Under the pieces are notes generated by a model. It saw only the letters and a program-made list of their open reading frames with translations. It did not search any database and had not been told where the DNA came from. Of a DNA stretch of 64,000 bases, positions 8,827 through 17,123 are shown piece by piece (positions within the stretch are counted from its first letter, which is position 1; each line of letters opens with the position of its first letter). The stretch comes from Bradyrhizobium sp. 186 (GTDB lineage Bacteria > Pseudomonadota > Alphaproteobacteria > Rhizobiales > Xanthobacteraceae), in assembly GCF_023101685.1 (NCBI RefSeq), contig NZ_CP082164.1, forward strand, positions 2,480,001 through 2,544,000, written 5' to 3'. Both the position numbers and the translations under genes were made by a program.

Positions 8827-9084
8827 ATGTCAACGAAACACCTATTCGCGATTTCACTCATGCTGCCGCTGGTGGCGATACCTGCAACGGCCTACGCGGG
8901 CTCAACGATCACGGACAAGAGCTACTGGCCGAGTGAGGCCAGGAGGAGTGCGCAATACAGAACTGTTGGTTCGCCAAGCGATATTTTCGCGTACGAGCCG
9001 GCACGGTCACGTTTGCAGCCCGCGATGACCCCGAGCGGGGCTGGATCCGCCTGGCGTTATCAGGGCGGCCCGAAATCCCGCTAA
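8827..9084 (+). CDS. Small exported protein with C-terminal YQGGPK motif
   Basis: An 85-residue protein with a clear signal peptide (KHLFAISLMLPLVAIPATAYA) and a mature part of about 60 residues ending in WRYQGGPKSR. No family is known to me. The Y-x-G-G-P-K motif also ends the frameshifted gene at 11,590 and occurs twice in the protein at 16,887-17,123, so a family of small secreted proteins is present here. The SigF-type promoter directly upstream indicates induction with the efflux genes. The ATG follows atggagccggacc, a weak but conserved leader shared with the 11,590 copy. Confidence 0.7.
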   Translation: MSTKHLFAISLMLPLVAIPATAYAGSTITDKSYWPSEARRSAQYRTVGSPSDIFAYEPARSRLQPAMTPSGAGSAWRYQGGPKSR

Positions 9085-9216
9085 CGCCCGCCGCGCGATG
9101 GGCTTGCCATCGCCATAGCGCACAGGGTTGCGGGTGAGCATCGACCTCCGCAACCCCCTCACATTGGTGCCCGCCAAGACGAGCATCTTCCGCTGCCGCG
9201 GTCGTGGGACAACGCG

Positions 9217-9684
9217 ACGGACCTTTGGGGCTTCAAGAAGTGGCGACGGAAACTAGGATACACGCAGTCTGTCGCGGGAGAAAAGCTCGGGCTCAGTCGC
9301 GGCGCGGTTCAATATTGGGAAAGCGAGATCAGACCGGTGCCGGTTGCCGTGGAGCTTGCCTGTCAGGAGTTGTTGCATATCTGGAAGCAGCGACCGGAGT
9401 TCGGGCCAGTGATATTGATCTATGCCGGCGATCCGAACGCCCTGGAAGCGTCGTCGGCCGCCGGGAGCCTCCTCATGCAGTCGGAGCGACATCCAAACAA
9501 CGAAAGTGCCTTGAGACGAGCCGCTCGAGCTAGAGAGACCGCGAACCTCGTTGTCGCATTCATCGTGGAAGAGGACGGCAATGTTGTTTGGTCCGGAGCA
9601 GAACTGCTGCGCGAGATCGATGCCCGGAAAGACGCGACCGTCGGCGGAAAACCGTCCATCGCAAAAGCTCCACCATCAGCCTAG
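9217..9684 (+). pseudogene. XRE regulator paralogue with start codon lost (ACG)
   Basis: The reading frame from 9217 to the stop at 9684 encodes a close paralogue of the XRE regulator at 6941 (WGFKKWRRKLGYTQ, LGLSRGAVQYWE, RPEFGPV). The codon aligned to the paralogue's ATG is ACG (9217-9219), and no ATG, GTG or TTG occurs in frame upstream back to the stop at 9082-9084. The first standard start is GTG 9337, which would remove the whole HTH. Either the gene is dead, or it uses ACG, an ATT (9163) or CTG (9193). The intact remainder suggests a recent loss or unusual initiation. Confidence 0.6.
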
Positions 9685-10040
9685 CGAAAAACGTCAGACA
9701 CTCTGACCCGATCCACCGGGATTCTCCTCGGCTTCCCTGCTGAGGATCTTAGCTATTTGCTCAAGCGTCTGGGCGGCTTCTCAATGCCGCAGCGTTGGAT
9801 AGGCGTGTCTCGAATGCAACAGGCTGCAAAGATCGTAATAATTCCTCTTCGCCATGTACAATAAATCTGCATTTGCTGAAAAAGTGTCGAACCTTCGCCT
9901 TGCACCCTTGATGTGCGGCGCAATAAATTTGGCGCGGGTGTGATCGTGTCTTTTTTTGCCTGCAAAAAGTTGGGGCGTTCAAACGATCAGTGACGAAGGG
10001 CTCACTCAATGGCGAGGGCTCGTTCATGGCGGGGCTCACA
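9685..10040. other. Intergenic, leader region of the porin gene
   Basis: No convincing gene on either strand. The 70-codon minus-strand frame here has no signal of coding. The stretch is less GC-rich than its neighbours and probably holds the porin promoter; I see no GTAACC-N16-CGAA match. Confidence 0.4.
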
Positions 10041-11321
10041 ATGAAGAAGATCATCATATCTGCGGCAATGGCATTCGCCACTGTGACCGCCGCCAACGCG
10101 GCGGATATGCCGTTGAAGGCTGTCAAAGCGCCGCCGCCCATGCCGTCTTGGTGGGATACATTGACCATAACCGGCCACGTGGAAGTGGGCGGTTCGCTCA
10201 ACGGGAATGATCCCGCTGGCGGGAATTTTGGCCAGCTCTTTACCGACAAATCCAATTCTTTTTTCTTGAACCAGGCCTTGCTGACGGTGCAGCGGCCTCT
10301 CGATCCGAAAGCAACCGGATATGATTTCGGCTTCAAGTTCCAGGCGATGTATGGCTCGGACGCGCGCTACACGCACTTCTTGGGTGAGTTCGACCAATCG
10401 ATCAGCGACCGCAATCAGTTCGACATCGTCGAAGCGCACGCTCTGTTCCATCTGCCATGGCTTACTTCCGGCGGCGTAGACGTAAAGGTCGGACAGTACG
10501 TGACCCTGGAAGGCGCGGAAGTCATCTACGCACCTGACAATGCGCTGTACACGCATTCCTATATTTTCAATTTCGGCATTCCGTTCAAGCACACCGGTAT
10601 ATTGACGACGACGCACGTAAATCCAATGCTCGATATTTACTTAGGCGTAGACACGGGTGTGAACACGACCTTCGGCAATCACCTTGATTGCTTCAATTGC
10701 GGCGACAACAACAGGGCCGCGGCGTTCCATGGCGGTTTTGGCCTGAATTTGTTGGATGGCAAGCTAACCGTTTCGGCAACCACTCATATCGGCCCGGAAA
10801 ATCCGAATGTGACGCCTGTTGTACTTGCGGGCGTCGATCCCAATTCCGCTCTCCGTTATCTCAATGACGTCACCGTCATCTGGAAGCCAACCGACAAGCT
10901 CACCCTGACCACCGACATGAACTACATTCGCGATGATGGATTCAACGCGACGGGCTACGGTGTGGCGCAATATGCGACCTACGCGATCAACGATTGGCTT
11001 AAGATCACCGGACGCGGAGAGATCTGGCGCGACAATAACGGGTTCTTCGTTGCTTCATTCCCCGGCAATCTGGATTTCGTGCGGATTGAACATGGCAATC
11101 CATTGGGTATAGCGATCAGCGGCGGACCGACGACCTACGGTGCGCTGACCGTCGGACTTGCCATCAAGCCTCCCGTTCCGAAACAAATCGAAGGCCTCGT
11201 TATCAGGCCGGAGATTCGCTACGACGCATCCTTGAACAACACCACGCCATTCGGTGGCGGAACGAAGAGCTCGCAATGGACCTTTGCCAGCGACCTCATC
11301 ATACCCTTCACGATCAAATAG
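10041..11321 (+). CDS. Outer-membrane beta-barrel porin-like protein
   Basis: A 426-residue protein with a signal peptide (MKKIIISAAMAFATVTAANA, mature from ADMPLKA) and many alternating aromatic/polar strands ending in the typical barrel terminus (WTFASDLIIPFTIK). Motifs such as ITGHVEVGGSLN, DIVEAHALFHLP and VKVGQYVTLEGAEVIYAP match the BBP2/OprB-like porins common in rhizobia. It would sit in the outer membrane and pass small solutes; the substrate is unknown. I chose ATG 10041 because GGCGGGG at 10029-10035 serves as its ribosome site. A start at 10026 or 9990 would put extra residues before the signal peptide. Two Cys in one loop (DCFNCGDN) are notable for a porin. Confidence 0.8.
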   Translation: MKKIIISAAMAFATVTAANAADMPLKAVKAPPPMPSWWDTLTITGHVEVGGSLNGNDPAGGNFGQLFTDKSNSFFLNQALLTVQRPLDPKATGYDFGFKFQAMYGSDARYTHFLGEFDQSISDRNQFDIVEAHALFHLPWLTSGGVDVKVGQYVTLEGAEVIYAPDNALYTHSYIFNFGIPFKHTGILTTTHVNPMLDIYLGVDTGVNTTFGNHLDCFNCGDNNRAAAFHGGFGLNLLDGKLTVSATTHIGPENPNVTPVVLAGVDPNSALRYLNDVTVIWKPTDKLTLTTDMNYIRDDGFNATGYGVAQYATYAINDWLKITGRGEIWRDNNGFFVASFPGNLDFVRIEHGNPLGIAISGGPTTYGALTVGLAIKPPVPKQIEGLVIRPEIRYDASLNNTTPFGGGTKSSQWTFASDLIIPFTIK

Positions 11322-11493
11322 TGACCTCTATGCGATCGTCGAAATTTGCATTTGTTGGCGATCTATCGAAAAAAATTTTATAGCGTTGCGGAACGCGCTC
11401 GATGGGTGCGGGAAGTGCCGGGCGTGACCGCGCGTTGTGTTGCGCCTTCGCAGATGCAGCATTTGATCCGATGGCGGCAATGGCACTGCGGCT

Positions 11494-11537
11494 TCACGTC
11501 AGTGTGAGCCTGTAACCGCCGCACGATTTGCTCCGAA
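11494..11537 (+). promoter_or_regulatory. SigF/EcfF-type promoter with upstream dyad, before second YxGGPK gene
   Basis: GTAACC (11512-11517), N16, CGAA (11534-11537). Dyad TCACG (11494-11498) and TGTGA (11503-11507, one mismatch) four bases upstream of the -35. Nearly identical to the 8729-8772 copy over about 100 bp including the leader. Confidence 0.8.
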
Positions 11538-11589
11538 CTCATCATTAGAAGCACACAGGACGCGCTTCCAACAATGATGGAGCCGGACC

Positions 11590-11845
11590 ATGTTAGCGAA
11601 ACACCTTCTCACGATTTCGACCCTTCTGCCGTTCGATGGCGATATCGAGCGCCGTCCACGCAGACCACAACTATCAACATCGGCCGAACCAGCCCGCCGG
11701 ATATGCCGCGTTTAATCAAGCCGGTCCTCCGCCGGATGCGCCCAATACGGCGTTGCAAGGACGCCCGTCGCTGCAACCGCGCAATTCGCGGAAGGCGTGC
11801 ACTTATCAAGGGGGACCGAAACCCAGCTTGTGGGCCTGTCGATAA
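11590..11845 (+). pseudogene. Frameshifted YxGGPK-family small exported protein
   Basis: From ATG 11590 the frame begins like the 8827 gene (MLAKHLLTISTLLPF versus MSTKHLFAISLMLPL) but soon leaves it. In the next frame from 11636 the sequence resumes as MAISSAVHADHNYQ, completing the signal peptide, and ends CTYQGGPKPSLWACR. One extra base near 11632-11636 explains this. The promoter and leader are intact. It is either a recent pseudogene or a sequencing error in a functional gene. Confidence 0.7.
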
Positions 11846-12006
11846 GCGACGTCCAGCGCGTTGTCACTCGGCTGAGATCAGTATGTGCAGGAATTGGATC
11901 TCAATAGTTGTGGTGATGGGGCGGCTTCGCCTGGGCTTAAAGAGTTGAGATAAGCATCGGCCTTCGCAACCCTTCACGCTTGTGTCGCCAAAACGGAGGA
12001 GCATTC

Positions 12007-12245
12007 ATGGCCTTAAGTAATCACAACACAACGACCGACAGCGATGGGAATCCCCCGCGCAACACCTTGAAAGGTTATTTGGTTCGCCACCGCTTGGCGC
12101 TGTATCTTTTTCAGGAGCCGTCGTTGTTTCAGGTGTTGCCCTGAGCTGGAATTGGCGGACGGCTGCCGGGTTGCTGCCTGTCCTGATATTTCTTCCCTGC
12201 ATGTTGATGATGTTGATGTGCATGAGGCATGGCACTCGTAGGTAG
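12007..12245 (+). pseudogene. DUF2933-like small membrane protein, frameshifted in a T-run
   Basis: ATG 12007 has a perfect ribosome site (GGAGGA, 11995-12000). The frame encodes a soluble start (MALSNHNTTTDSDGN) then VRHRLALYLF and stops early. If one T is added to the run at 12107-12111, the frame continues with GAVVVSGVALSWNW, LLPVLIFLPCMLMMLMCMRH and stops at 12245. The reconstructed 79-residue protein has two TM helices and a Met/Cys/His-rich end like DUF2933 proteins, which are often found in copper-resistance clusters. The break lies in a homopolymer, so an assembly error is possible. Confidence 0.6.
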
Positions 12246-12412
12246 GTTTGGATAAAGAAACGACGTGGCAGCATAGGGCGTTACCGCCTCGGTCCCAACA
12301 TCGTCAGATCCACGGTGGTAGCTCTCGCCGCGTCTTGATCGCTGTAGCGTAACGGGGCCTTCCGCTCCGAAAAATCATAACGTTTCCCGAAGCCAGCCAA
12401 GGGAGATATTTC

Positions 12413-12526
12413 ATGATGATGGATGGCATGACGTCTGGAATGATGTGGGGCATGGGAGTGTTCTGGCTGCTGGTCGTCATTGTCTTGATACTGACAGCCG
12501 CGGCGCTCATCAAATATCTCCGCTAA
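12413..12526 (+). CDS. Met-rich single-TM micro-protein (37 aa)
   Basis: A 37-codon frame: a methionine-rich N-terminus (MMMDGMTSGMMWGMG) followed by one TM helix (VFWLLVVIVLILTAAALI) and KYLR. GGGAGA lies seven bases before the ATG. The stop is 33 bp before the cytochrome gene on the same strand. The concentration of Met before a membrane helix suggests Cu(I) binding; I know similar short proteins from alphaproteobacterial copper loci, but no function is established. Confidence 0.6.
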   Translation: MMMDGMTSGMMWGMGVFWLLVVIVLILTAAALIKYLR

Positions 12527-12559
12527 ATATCTCCGCTCCTGAAGCGATGGAGACTGAGA

Positions 12560-13276
12560 ATGAAACGGTTCGGCCTGACTGTACTGCTGTCGATTGCACT
12601 GTTCTCCCCCGCGCTCGCCCAACATGTCGATGCTACCCGAGGTCAGCGGGACTTCAGGGCTTGCGCGCCATGTCATTCGCTCGAACCCGACCGCAACATG
12701 ACGGGGCCAAGTCTGGCTAATCTTTGGGGACGAAAGGCTGGGTCGCTGCCCAGCTTTGAACGTTACTCGGACGCGCTCAAATCGTCGGGAATTATCTGGG
12801 ACGACCGTTCGCTCGACGGTTGGCTGACCGAGCCGCAGCGCATGGTGCCGGAGAACGAAATGCCGTTCGCAGGCATCAAGGACGCAGCTGTTCGCGCGGA
12901 CCTGCTGGCTTTTCTCAAAGACGCTTCCAAACCGGGAGCAACGCAGCAGACTGCGCAACAAGGTGGTATGGGAGGCATGATGGGCGGGATGGGAGGAATG
13001 ATGGGTGGAGGCCAGGACCAAAATCTAAAAAAACTAGAACCCGGCATTCAGGTCAAGGCCATTACCTATTGCCATGATACATATCGGGTCACGACCGGCG
13101 ACGGCAGATCGCGCGCCTTTTGGGAGCGCAATCTGCGGTTCAAAACCGACTCCAGCAAGGATGGACCGGAAAAGGGTGCACCGGCAATCTTGCCGGCCGG
13201 AATGATGGGCGACAGAGCTTCGGTAATTTTCGCCGCGCCGGAGGAAATCACCAGGATCATCGTAGCTCGATGCTGA
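12560..13276 (+). CDS. Exported c-type cytochrome with Met/Gly-rich linker
   Basis: A 238-residue exported protein with signal peptide (residues 1-20, cleavage after ALA). The class I cytochrome c domain (about 25-122) has the haem motif C35-A-P-C38-H39 and a likely distal ligand in NEMPF (M101). A linker at 135-151 is almost purely Gly and Met (GGMGGMMGG repeats). The C-terminal domain (about 158-238) carries two Cys and is not recognised; it may bind metal. Electron transfer in the periplasm is expected. The Met-rich linker and the neighbours suggest a link with copper handling. Confidence 0.75.
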   Translation: MKRFGLTVLLSIALFSPALAQHVDATRGQRDFRACAPCHSLEPDRNMTGPSLANLWGRKAGSLPSFERYSDALKSSGIIWDDRSLDGWLTEPQRMVPENEMPFAGIKDAAVRADLLAFLKDASKPGATQQTAQQGGMGGMMGGMGGMMGGGQDQNLKKLEPGIQVKAITYCHDTYRVTTGDGRSRAFWERNLRFKTDSSKDGPEKGAPAILPAGMMGDRASVIFAAPEEITRIIVARC

Positions 13277-13421
13277 AGCGCGCGTTCGTTGCTGAATGTT
13301 TGGTGGGCATTGCCTAGGACGAACCCGCGGCGCCCGAGAGACCCGAACCCATCCGGCACTACGACCGCCGGGGACGTCTGCGAACTCTCACCGCAGCTAG
13401 AACGACCTTCAGGACTGCTCG

Positions 13422-14036
13422 ATGGGCTTCTATAACGACATCATTTTGCCGAGACTTTGCGATCTTGCGATGCGCAACAAACAACTCGTGCCTTTTCGCG
13501 AACGTGTGATCGGCGCCGCGGAGGGCAGGGTCCTCGAGATCGGCGTCGGCTCGGGAATGAACTTGCCGTTCTATCGCCAACCGGTGCGGGAGGTCCTGGC
13601 GCTCGAACCAGCACCACGGCTCGTGACCATGGCTAGAAGCGCCTCACGGGGCACAAGCATGCCAATCAGCTTTGTCGAAGCGTCGGCCGAAGCCATTCCG
13701 CTCGACAAACATAGCGTCGATAGCGTTGTCACGACCTGGACCTTGTGCTCTATCCCGCAGGCCGCCACGGCTCTCGCAGAGATGCGGCGCGTGCTGCGGC
13801 CGGGCGGCAAGCTCCTGTTTGTTGAGCACGGCCTCGCGCCAGACGAGGGCGTGCGTTGGTGGCAGAATCGGCTGACGCCAGCCTGGCGGTATGTCAGCGG
13901 TGGCTGTCACCTTAATCGCCCCATCCGCTCCATGATCGAAGCGGCGGGATTCCGCATCGACCGGATCGAGACGGGCTATATGCCGGGACCGAAGCCGATG
14001 ACATTCATGTACGAAGGTAGCGCACGGTCAGGTTAA
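13422..14036 (+). CDS. Class I SAM-dependent methyltransferase
   Basis: A 204-residue cytosolic enzyme of the UbiE/COQ5-like Methyltransf_11 type. Motif I is VLEIGVGSGMN (about 38-48), the acidic residue after the second strand is in LALEPAP, and post-motif signals (WTLCSIP, LRPGGKLLFVEHG) are clear. The end (GYMPGPKPMTFMYEG) is common to this subgroup. The substrate is unknown. It is preceded by a short stretch with a possible MerR remnant and followed by the SDR-SPW fusion. Confidence 0.8.
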   Translation: MGFYNDIILPRLCDLAMRNKQLVPFRERVIGAAEGRVLEIGVGSGMNLPFYRQPVREVLALEPAPRLVTMARSASRGTSMPISFVEASAEAIPLDKHSVDSVVTTWTLCSIPQAATALAEMRRVLRPGGKLLFVEHGLAPDEGVRWWQNRLTPAWRYVSGGCHLNRPIRSMIEAAGFRIDRIETGYMPGPKPMTFMYEGSARSG

Positions 14037-14142
14037 TCCAGCTCACAGTCCAAGCCGATGAGGTTTCTTCGGGGCGCGCAAATTCTAGCGACTTGAAACA
14101 AATCGGCTTTCTGGCGGTTTGGATGAGGGTAGGGGCGTACCC

Positions 14143-16677
14143 ATGGCGCAACACAAAGATGCGGTCATCGTCACCGGCAGCACCGGGTTCATCGGCTCGG
14201 CGCTCATCAATAGATTCGCTGATCAATTCCGCCTCATCGGCCTTGACCGGGCGGCGACACGTCAACCCCCGCCGGCTGCGGAGTGCGTCTGTATCGATCT
14301 GACTTCGGAAGAAGCCGTCGCAGCCGGTCTGCGGCGCGTGCGGACAGCCTACGGCTCGCGCATCGCCTCGGTCGTCCATCTTGCGGCTTATTTCGATCTG
14401 ACCGGCGAACCGAACCCGCTCTACCAACAGATTACTGTTCGCGGCACCGAGAAACTTCTGCACGCTCTTCAGTCGTTCGATGTCGAACAATTCGTGTTTG
14501 CCAGTTCAATGCTGGCGCACAAGGCAGGCAGACCGGGCGATGTGATAAATGAAGAATCGCCCCTTGAATCGAACCTGCCGTACCGCGCTTCGAAAATCGA
14601 GGCCGAGCGCCTGATACATGAACAGCACGGGCCGATCCCTGTCGTCTATCTTCGTCCGGCAGGTATCTACGACGACATCTGCCGCAACGCTTTTCTCGCC
14701 AACCAGATCGTGCGGATTTACGAAGAGGATCCGACAGCTCATGTGTATCCGGGTGACGTGCGCACCGGGCAATCCTTTCTTCATCTGGAAGACCTCGCCG
14801 ATGCCGTTCTGCATCTGATCGAGCGCCGAAAGGAACTTCCCTCTGAATTCGCCCTGCTACTGGGTGAACCTGAGGCGATCGGCTACGGCGAACTGCAAGC
14901 CGAGATCGGTCGGCTGATTCACGGCAAGAGCTGGGAGACACGGGAGATCCCCAAGGCTCTCGCCAAGGCGGGCGCCTGGGTCCAACAGGACGTCCTCGGC
15001 GAAGATTCTTTCATCCGCTCCTGGATGGTGGATATCGCGAGCGACCACTACGCGGTCGACATTACCCGCGCCCGCAAGCTTCTGCGCTGGGTGCCGAAGC
15101 ATTCGTTGCGCAAGACGTTGCCGCGGATGATCGACCAGCTCAAAGTAGATCCGGCCGGCTGGTATCGGGCAAACAAGCTGAATGCGGCCAAGGTGGTGGA
15201 CCGGGGAGTGAAGGCGCATGAGCGTGCTGAAATGGTCCGTGCGGAGCATGAAAAGACACGGCCCGTACACATGGCCGATATGGCTCAAATGGGCCAGCAA
15301 ATGCTCTGGGCCCATTTTTTGGTCATCACCCTCGGCATCTGGCTCCTGACCAGCCCCCTTCTATTCGCGCTTTTCGATCCAGCCGCGGCGGGCACGGTGC
15401 GCGACGTCACGCAGGAGCGCGGCTTATGGGAGCCTCCCTTGCGCAATGCGCTTACGGGCTGGAGTGACATCGGCTCCGGCCTGCTGCTGATGCTCTTCGG
15501 CACGCTCTCGCTCTCGCTGCGTTTCTCGTGGGCACAGTGGGGAACGACGCTTGTTGGCCTGTGGCTCCTGTTTGCTTCCTTGTTCTTCTGGACGCCGAGT
15601 GCCGCCGCCTTCACGAACGATACACTGGTCGGCGCGCTCGCGATCACGTTTTCGGTGCTTGTCCCGATGATGCCGGGCATGAGCCACGAAGGGATGATGG
15701 ACGAGAGCACCGTCCCGCCCGGCTGGACCTACTCACCGTCGTCGTGGCTGCAGCGCCTGCCGATCATTGCGCTTGGTTTCTTCGGCTTTCTCATCGCGCG
15801 CTACCTCACCGCCTACCAGCTTGGTCACGTCAGTGCCATTTGGGAGCCATTCTTCTCGGGCGGAGCGGGCAAGAACGGCACGGAGTTCATCATTACGTCC
15901 GACGTTTCCCGGGCCTGGCCGATCCCCGACGCGGGACTTGGCGCCGCCGCTTACATGATCGAAACCTTGATGGGCGCGATGGGCATAGCCTCGCGTTGGC
16001 GCACGATGCCGTGGATGGTGACGTTCTTCTTCATCCTGGTGGTGCCGCTCGGAGGGGTCTCGATCTTCTTCATCGTCATCCAGCCGATCGTGATCGGCAC
16101 CTATTTTACGCTATGCCTGATCGCGGCGGTCGCGATGTTGATCATGATCCCGCTGACGCTCGACGAGGTGGTGGCAATGGGACAGTACATGCTGCGCAGC
16201 GTCCGCGGCGGTCAGCCGTTCTGGCGCACCTTCTTTCAGGGCGGGCCCGAGCCGATCGGAGGTACCGACGACAAGGATCCTGGCTTCTCCGGTCCACTTG
16301 CCACCCAATCCGCCGCTGCCGTCCGAGGCGTGACGGTTCCGTGGACCCTGATTGCGTGCTGCGTCGTCGGCGCCTGGCTGATGTTTTCGCGGCTCATCTT
16401 CGGCACGCAAAGCGCGGTTGCAAACAGCGATCATCTTGTCGGTGCGCTGATCATTACGATTTCGGTATGTGCCATGGCCGAGGTGGCGCGGCCGTTGCGG
16501 TTCCTCAACTTGCCGTTCGGCGTGTGCCTGCTGGTCGCACCCTGGCTACTTGCCGGCGCGACAACTGGGGCCGCGCTGAACGATGCCATTGCCGGACTTG
16601 TCGTGATCGGCCTCAGCCTGCCGCGGGGACGGACAAGCAAAGAGCACTATGGTTCATGGGATCGGTATGTTGTGTGA
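14143..16677 (+). CDS. SDR epimerase/dehydratase fused to SPW-repeat membrane domain
   Basis: An 844-residue two-part protein. Residues 1 to about 320 are an NAD-dependent extended SDR with the dinucleotide motif VTGSTGFIG and the catalytic pair Y-R-A-S-K. Residues about 390 to the end form many TM helices with SPW-type repeats (LGIWLLTSPLL, GLWLLFASLFFWTP, VGAWLMFSRLIF, VAPWLLAGAT). The fusion tethers an oxidoreductase to the membrane; its substrate is unknown. I use ATG 14143 with GTAGGGG upstream rather than 14119, since the SDR starts directly after it. Confidence 0.75.
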   Translation: MAQHKDAVIVTGSTGFIGSALINRFADQFRLIGLDRAATRQPPPAAECVCIDLTSEEAVAAGLRRVRTAYGSRIASVVHLAAYFDLTGEPNPLYQQITVRGTEKLLHALQSFDVEQFVFASSMLAHKAGRPGDVINEESPLESNLPYRASKIEAERLIHEQHGPIPVVYLRPAGIYDDICRNAFLANQIVRIYEEDPTAHVYPGDVRTGQSFLHLEDLADAVLHLIERRKELPSEFALLLGEPEAIGYGELQAEIGRLIHGKSWETREIPKALAKAGAWVQQDVLGEDSFIRSWMVDIASDHYAVDITRARKLLRWVPKHSLRKTLPRMIDQLKVDPAGWYRANKLNAAKVVDRGVKAHERAEMVRAEHEKTRPVHMADMAQMGQQMLWAHFLVITLGIWLLTSPLLFALFDPAAAGTVRDVTQERGLWEPPLRNALTGWSDIGSGLLLMLFGTLSLSLRFSWAQWGTTLVGLWLLFASLFFWTPSAAAFTNDTLVGALAITFSVLVPMMPGMSHEGMMDESTVPPGWTYSPSSWLQRLPIIALGFFGFLIARYLTAYQLGHVSAIWEPFFSGGAGKNGTEFIITSDVSRAWPIPDAGLGAAAYMIETLMGAMGIASRWRTMPWMVTFFFILVVPLGGVSIFFIVIQPIVIGTYFTLCLIAAVAMLIMIPLTLDEVVAMGQYMLRSVRGGQPFWRTFFQGGPEPIGGTDDKDPGFSGPLATQSAAAVRGVTVPWTLIACCVVGAWLMFSRLIFGTQSAVANSDHLVGALIITISVCAMAEVARPLRFLNLPFGVCLLVAPWLLAGATTGAALNDAIAGLVVIGLSLPRGRTSKEHYGSWDRYVV

Positions 16678-16886
16678 GGTACGATGGACGTGCTTGAACC
16701 CGGACTCTTAACCGACATGGATGACCCCGGAACGGACATCCACAATTCCAGCCCGCGGCACGGCTGGTTCTCTCGTCGCAGCAGGCCCCTGCCAAGACGT
16801 GTGCCGCTTATCCGGTCGCTAATAGAGGTAAACCGACACGATGCTATCAGCCCGTTTCGGTCGCGAGATCCGACGCGGACGTCCTC

Positions 16887-17123
16887 TCAATAACGACGCG
16901 GGACCACAGTCTTCGGGCCACCGCGATAGGCGTGGGGTTTGTTGGTTCTAATTCCGTGGGCGTAAACATCGACTCCCTGCGCGTAGATATCGCCTTCGCT
17001 GCTGATTTGCTGCGTCGTGGGGGCAATACCCGATTTAGGGCCACCCACATACTGCTGAGCCATGCTGGACACCGTCAGGAATGGCGTGATGAGTGCGACG
17101 GCAAGGATGTATTTGATAGTCAT
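16887..17123 (-). CDS. Small exported protein with two YxGGPK motifs
   Basis: A 78-residue protein with a signal peptide (MTIKYILAVALITPFLTVSSMA). The mature part opens with QQYVGGPKSG and closes with AYRGGPKTVVPRRY, thus carrying the Y-x-G-G-P-K motif at both ends. This links it to the proteins at 8827 and 11,590. ATG 17123 is preferred over 17138 because GGAGG lies five bases upstream of it. A degenerate sigma site (GTAACG, N15, CGAG, minus strand 17166-17142) lies before it; spacing and bases deviate, so regulation by the same sigma factor is only possible. Confidence 0.65.
   Translation of the reverse strand: MTIKYILAVALITPFLTVSSMAQQYVGGPKSGIAPTTQQISSEGDIYAQGVDVYAHGIRTNKPHAYRGGPKTVVPRRY

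Noticed and set aside
12349..12371. GTAACG and CGAA before the Met-rich micro-protein as a fifth sigma site
   Set aside because: The spacer is 13 bp and the -35 has a mismatch; the four accepted sites all have exactly 16 bp.
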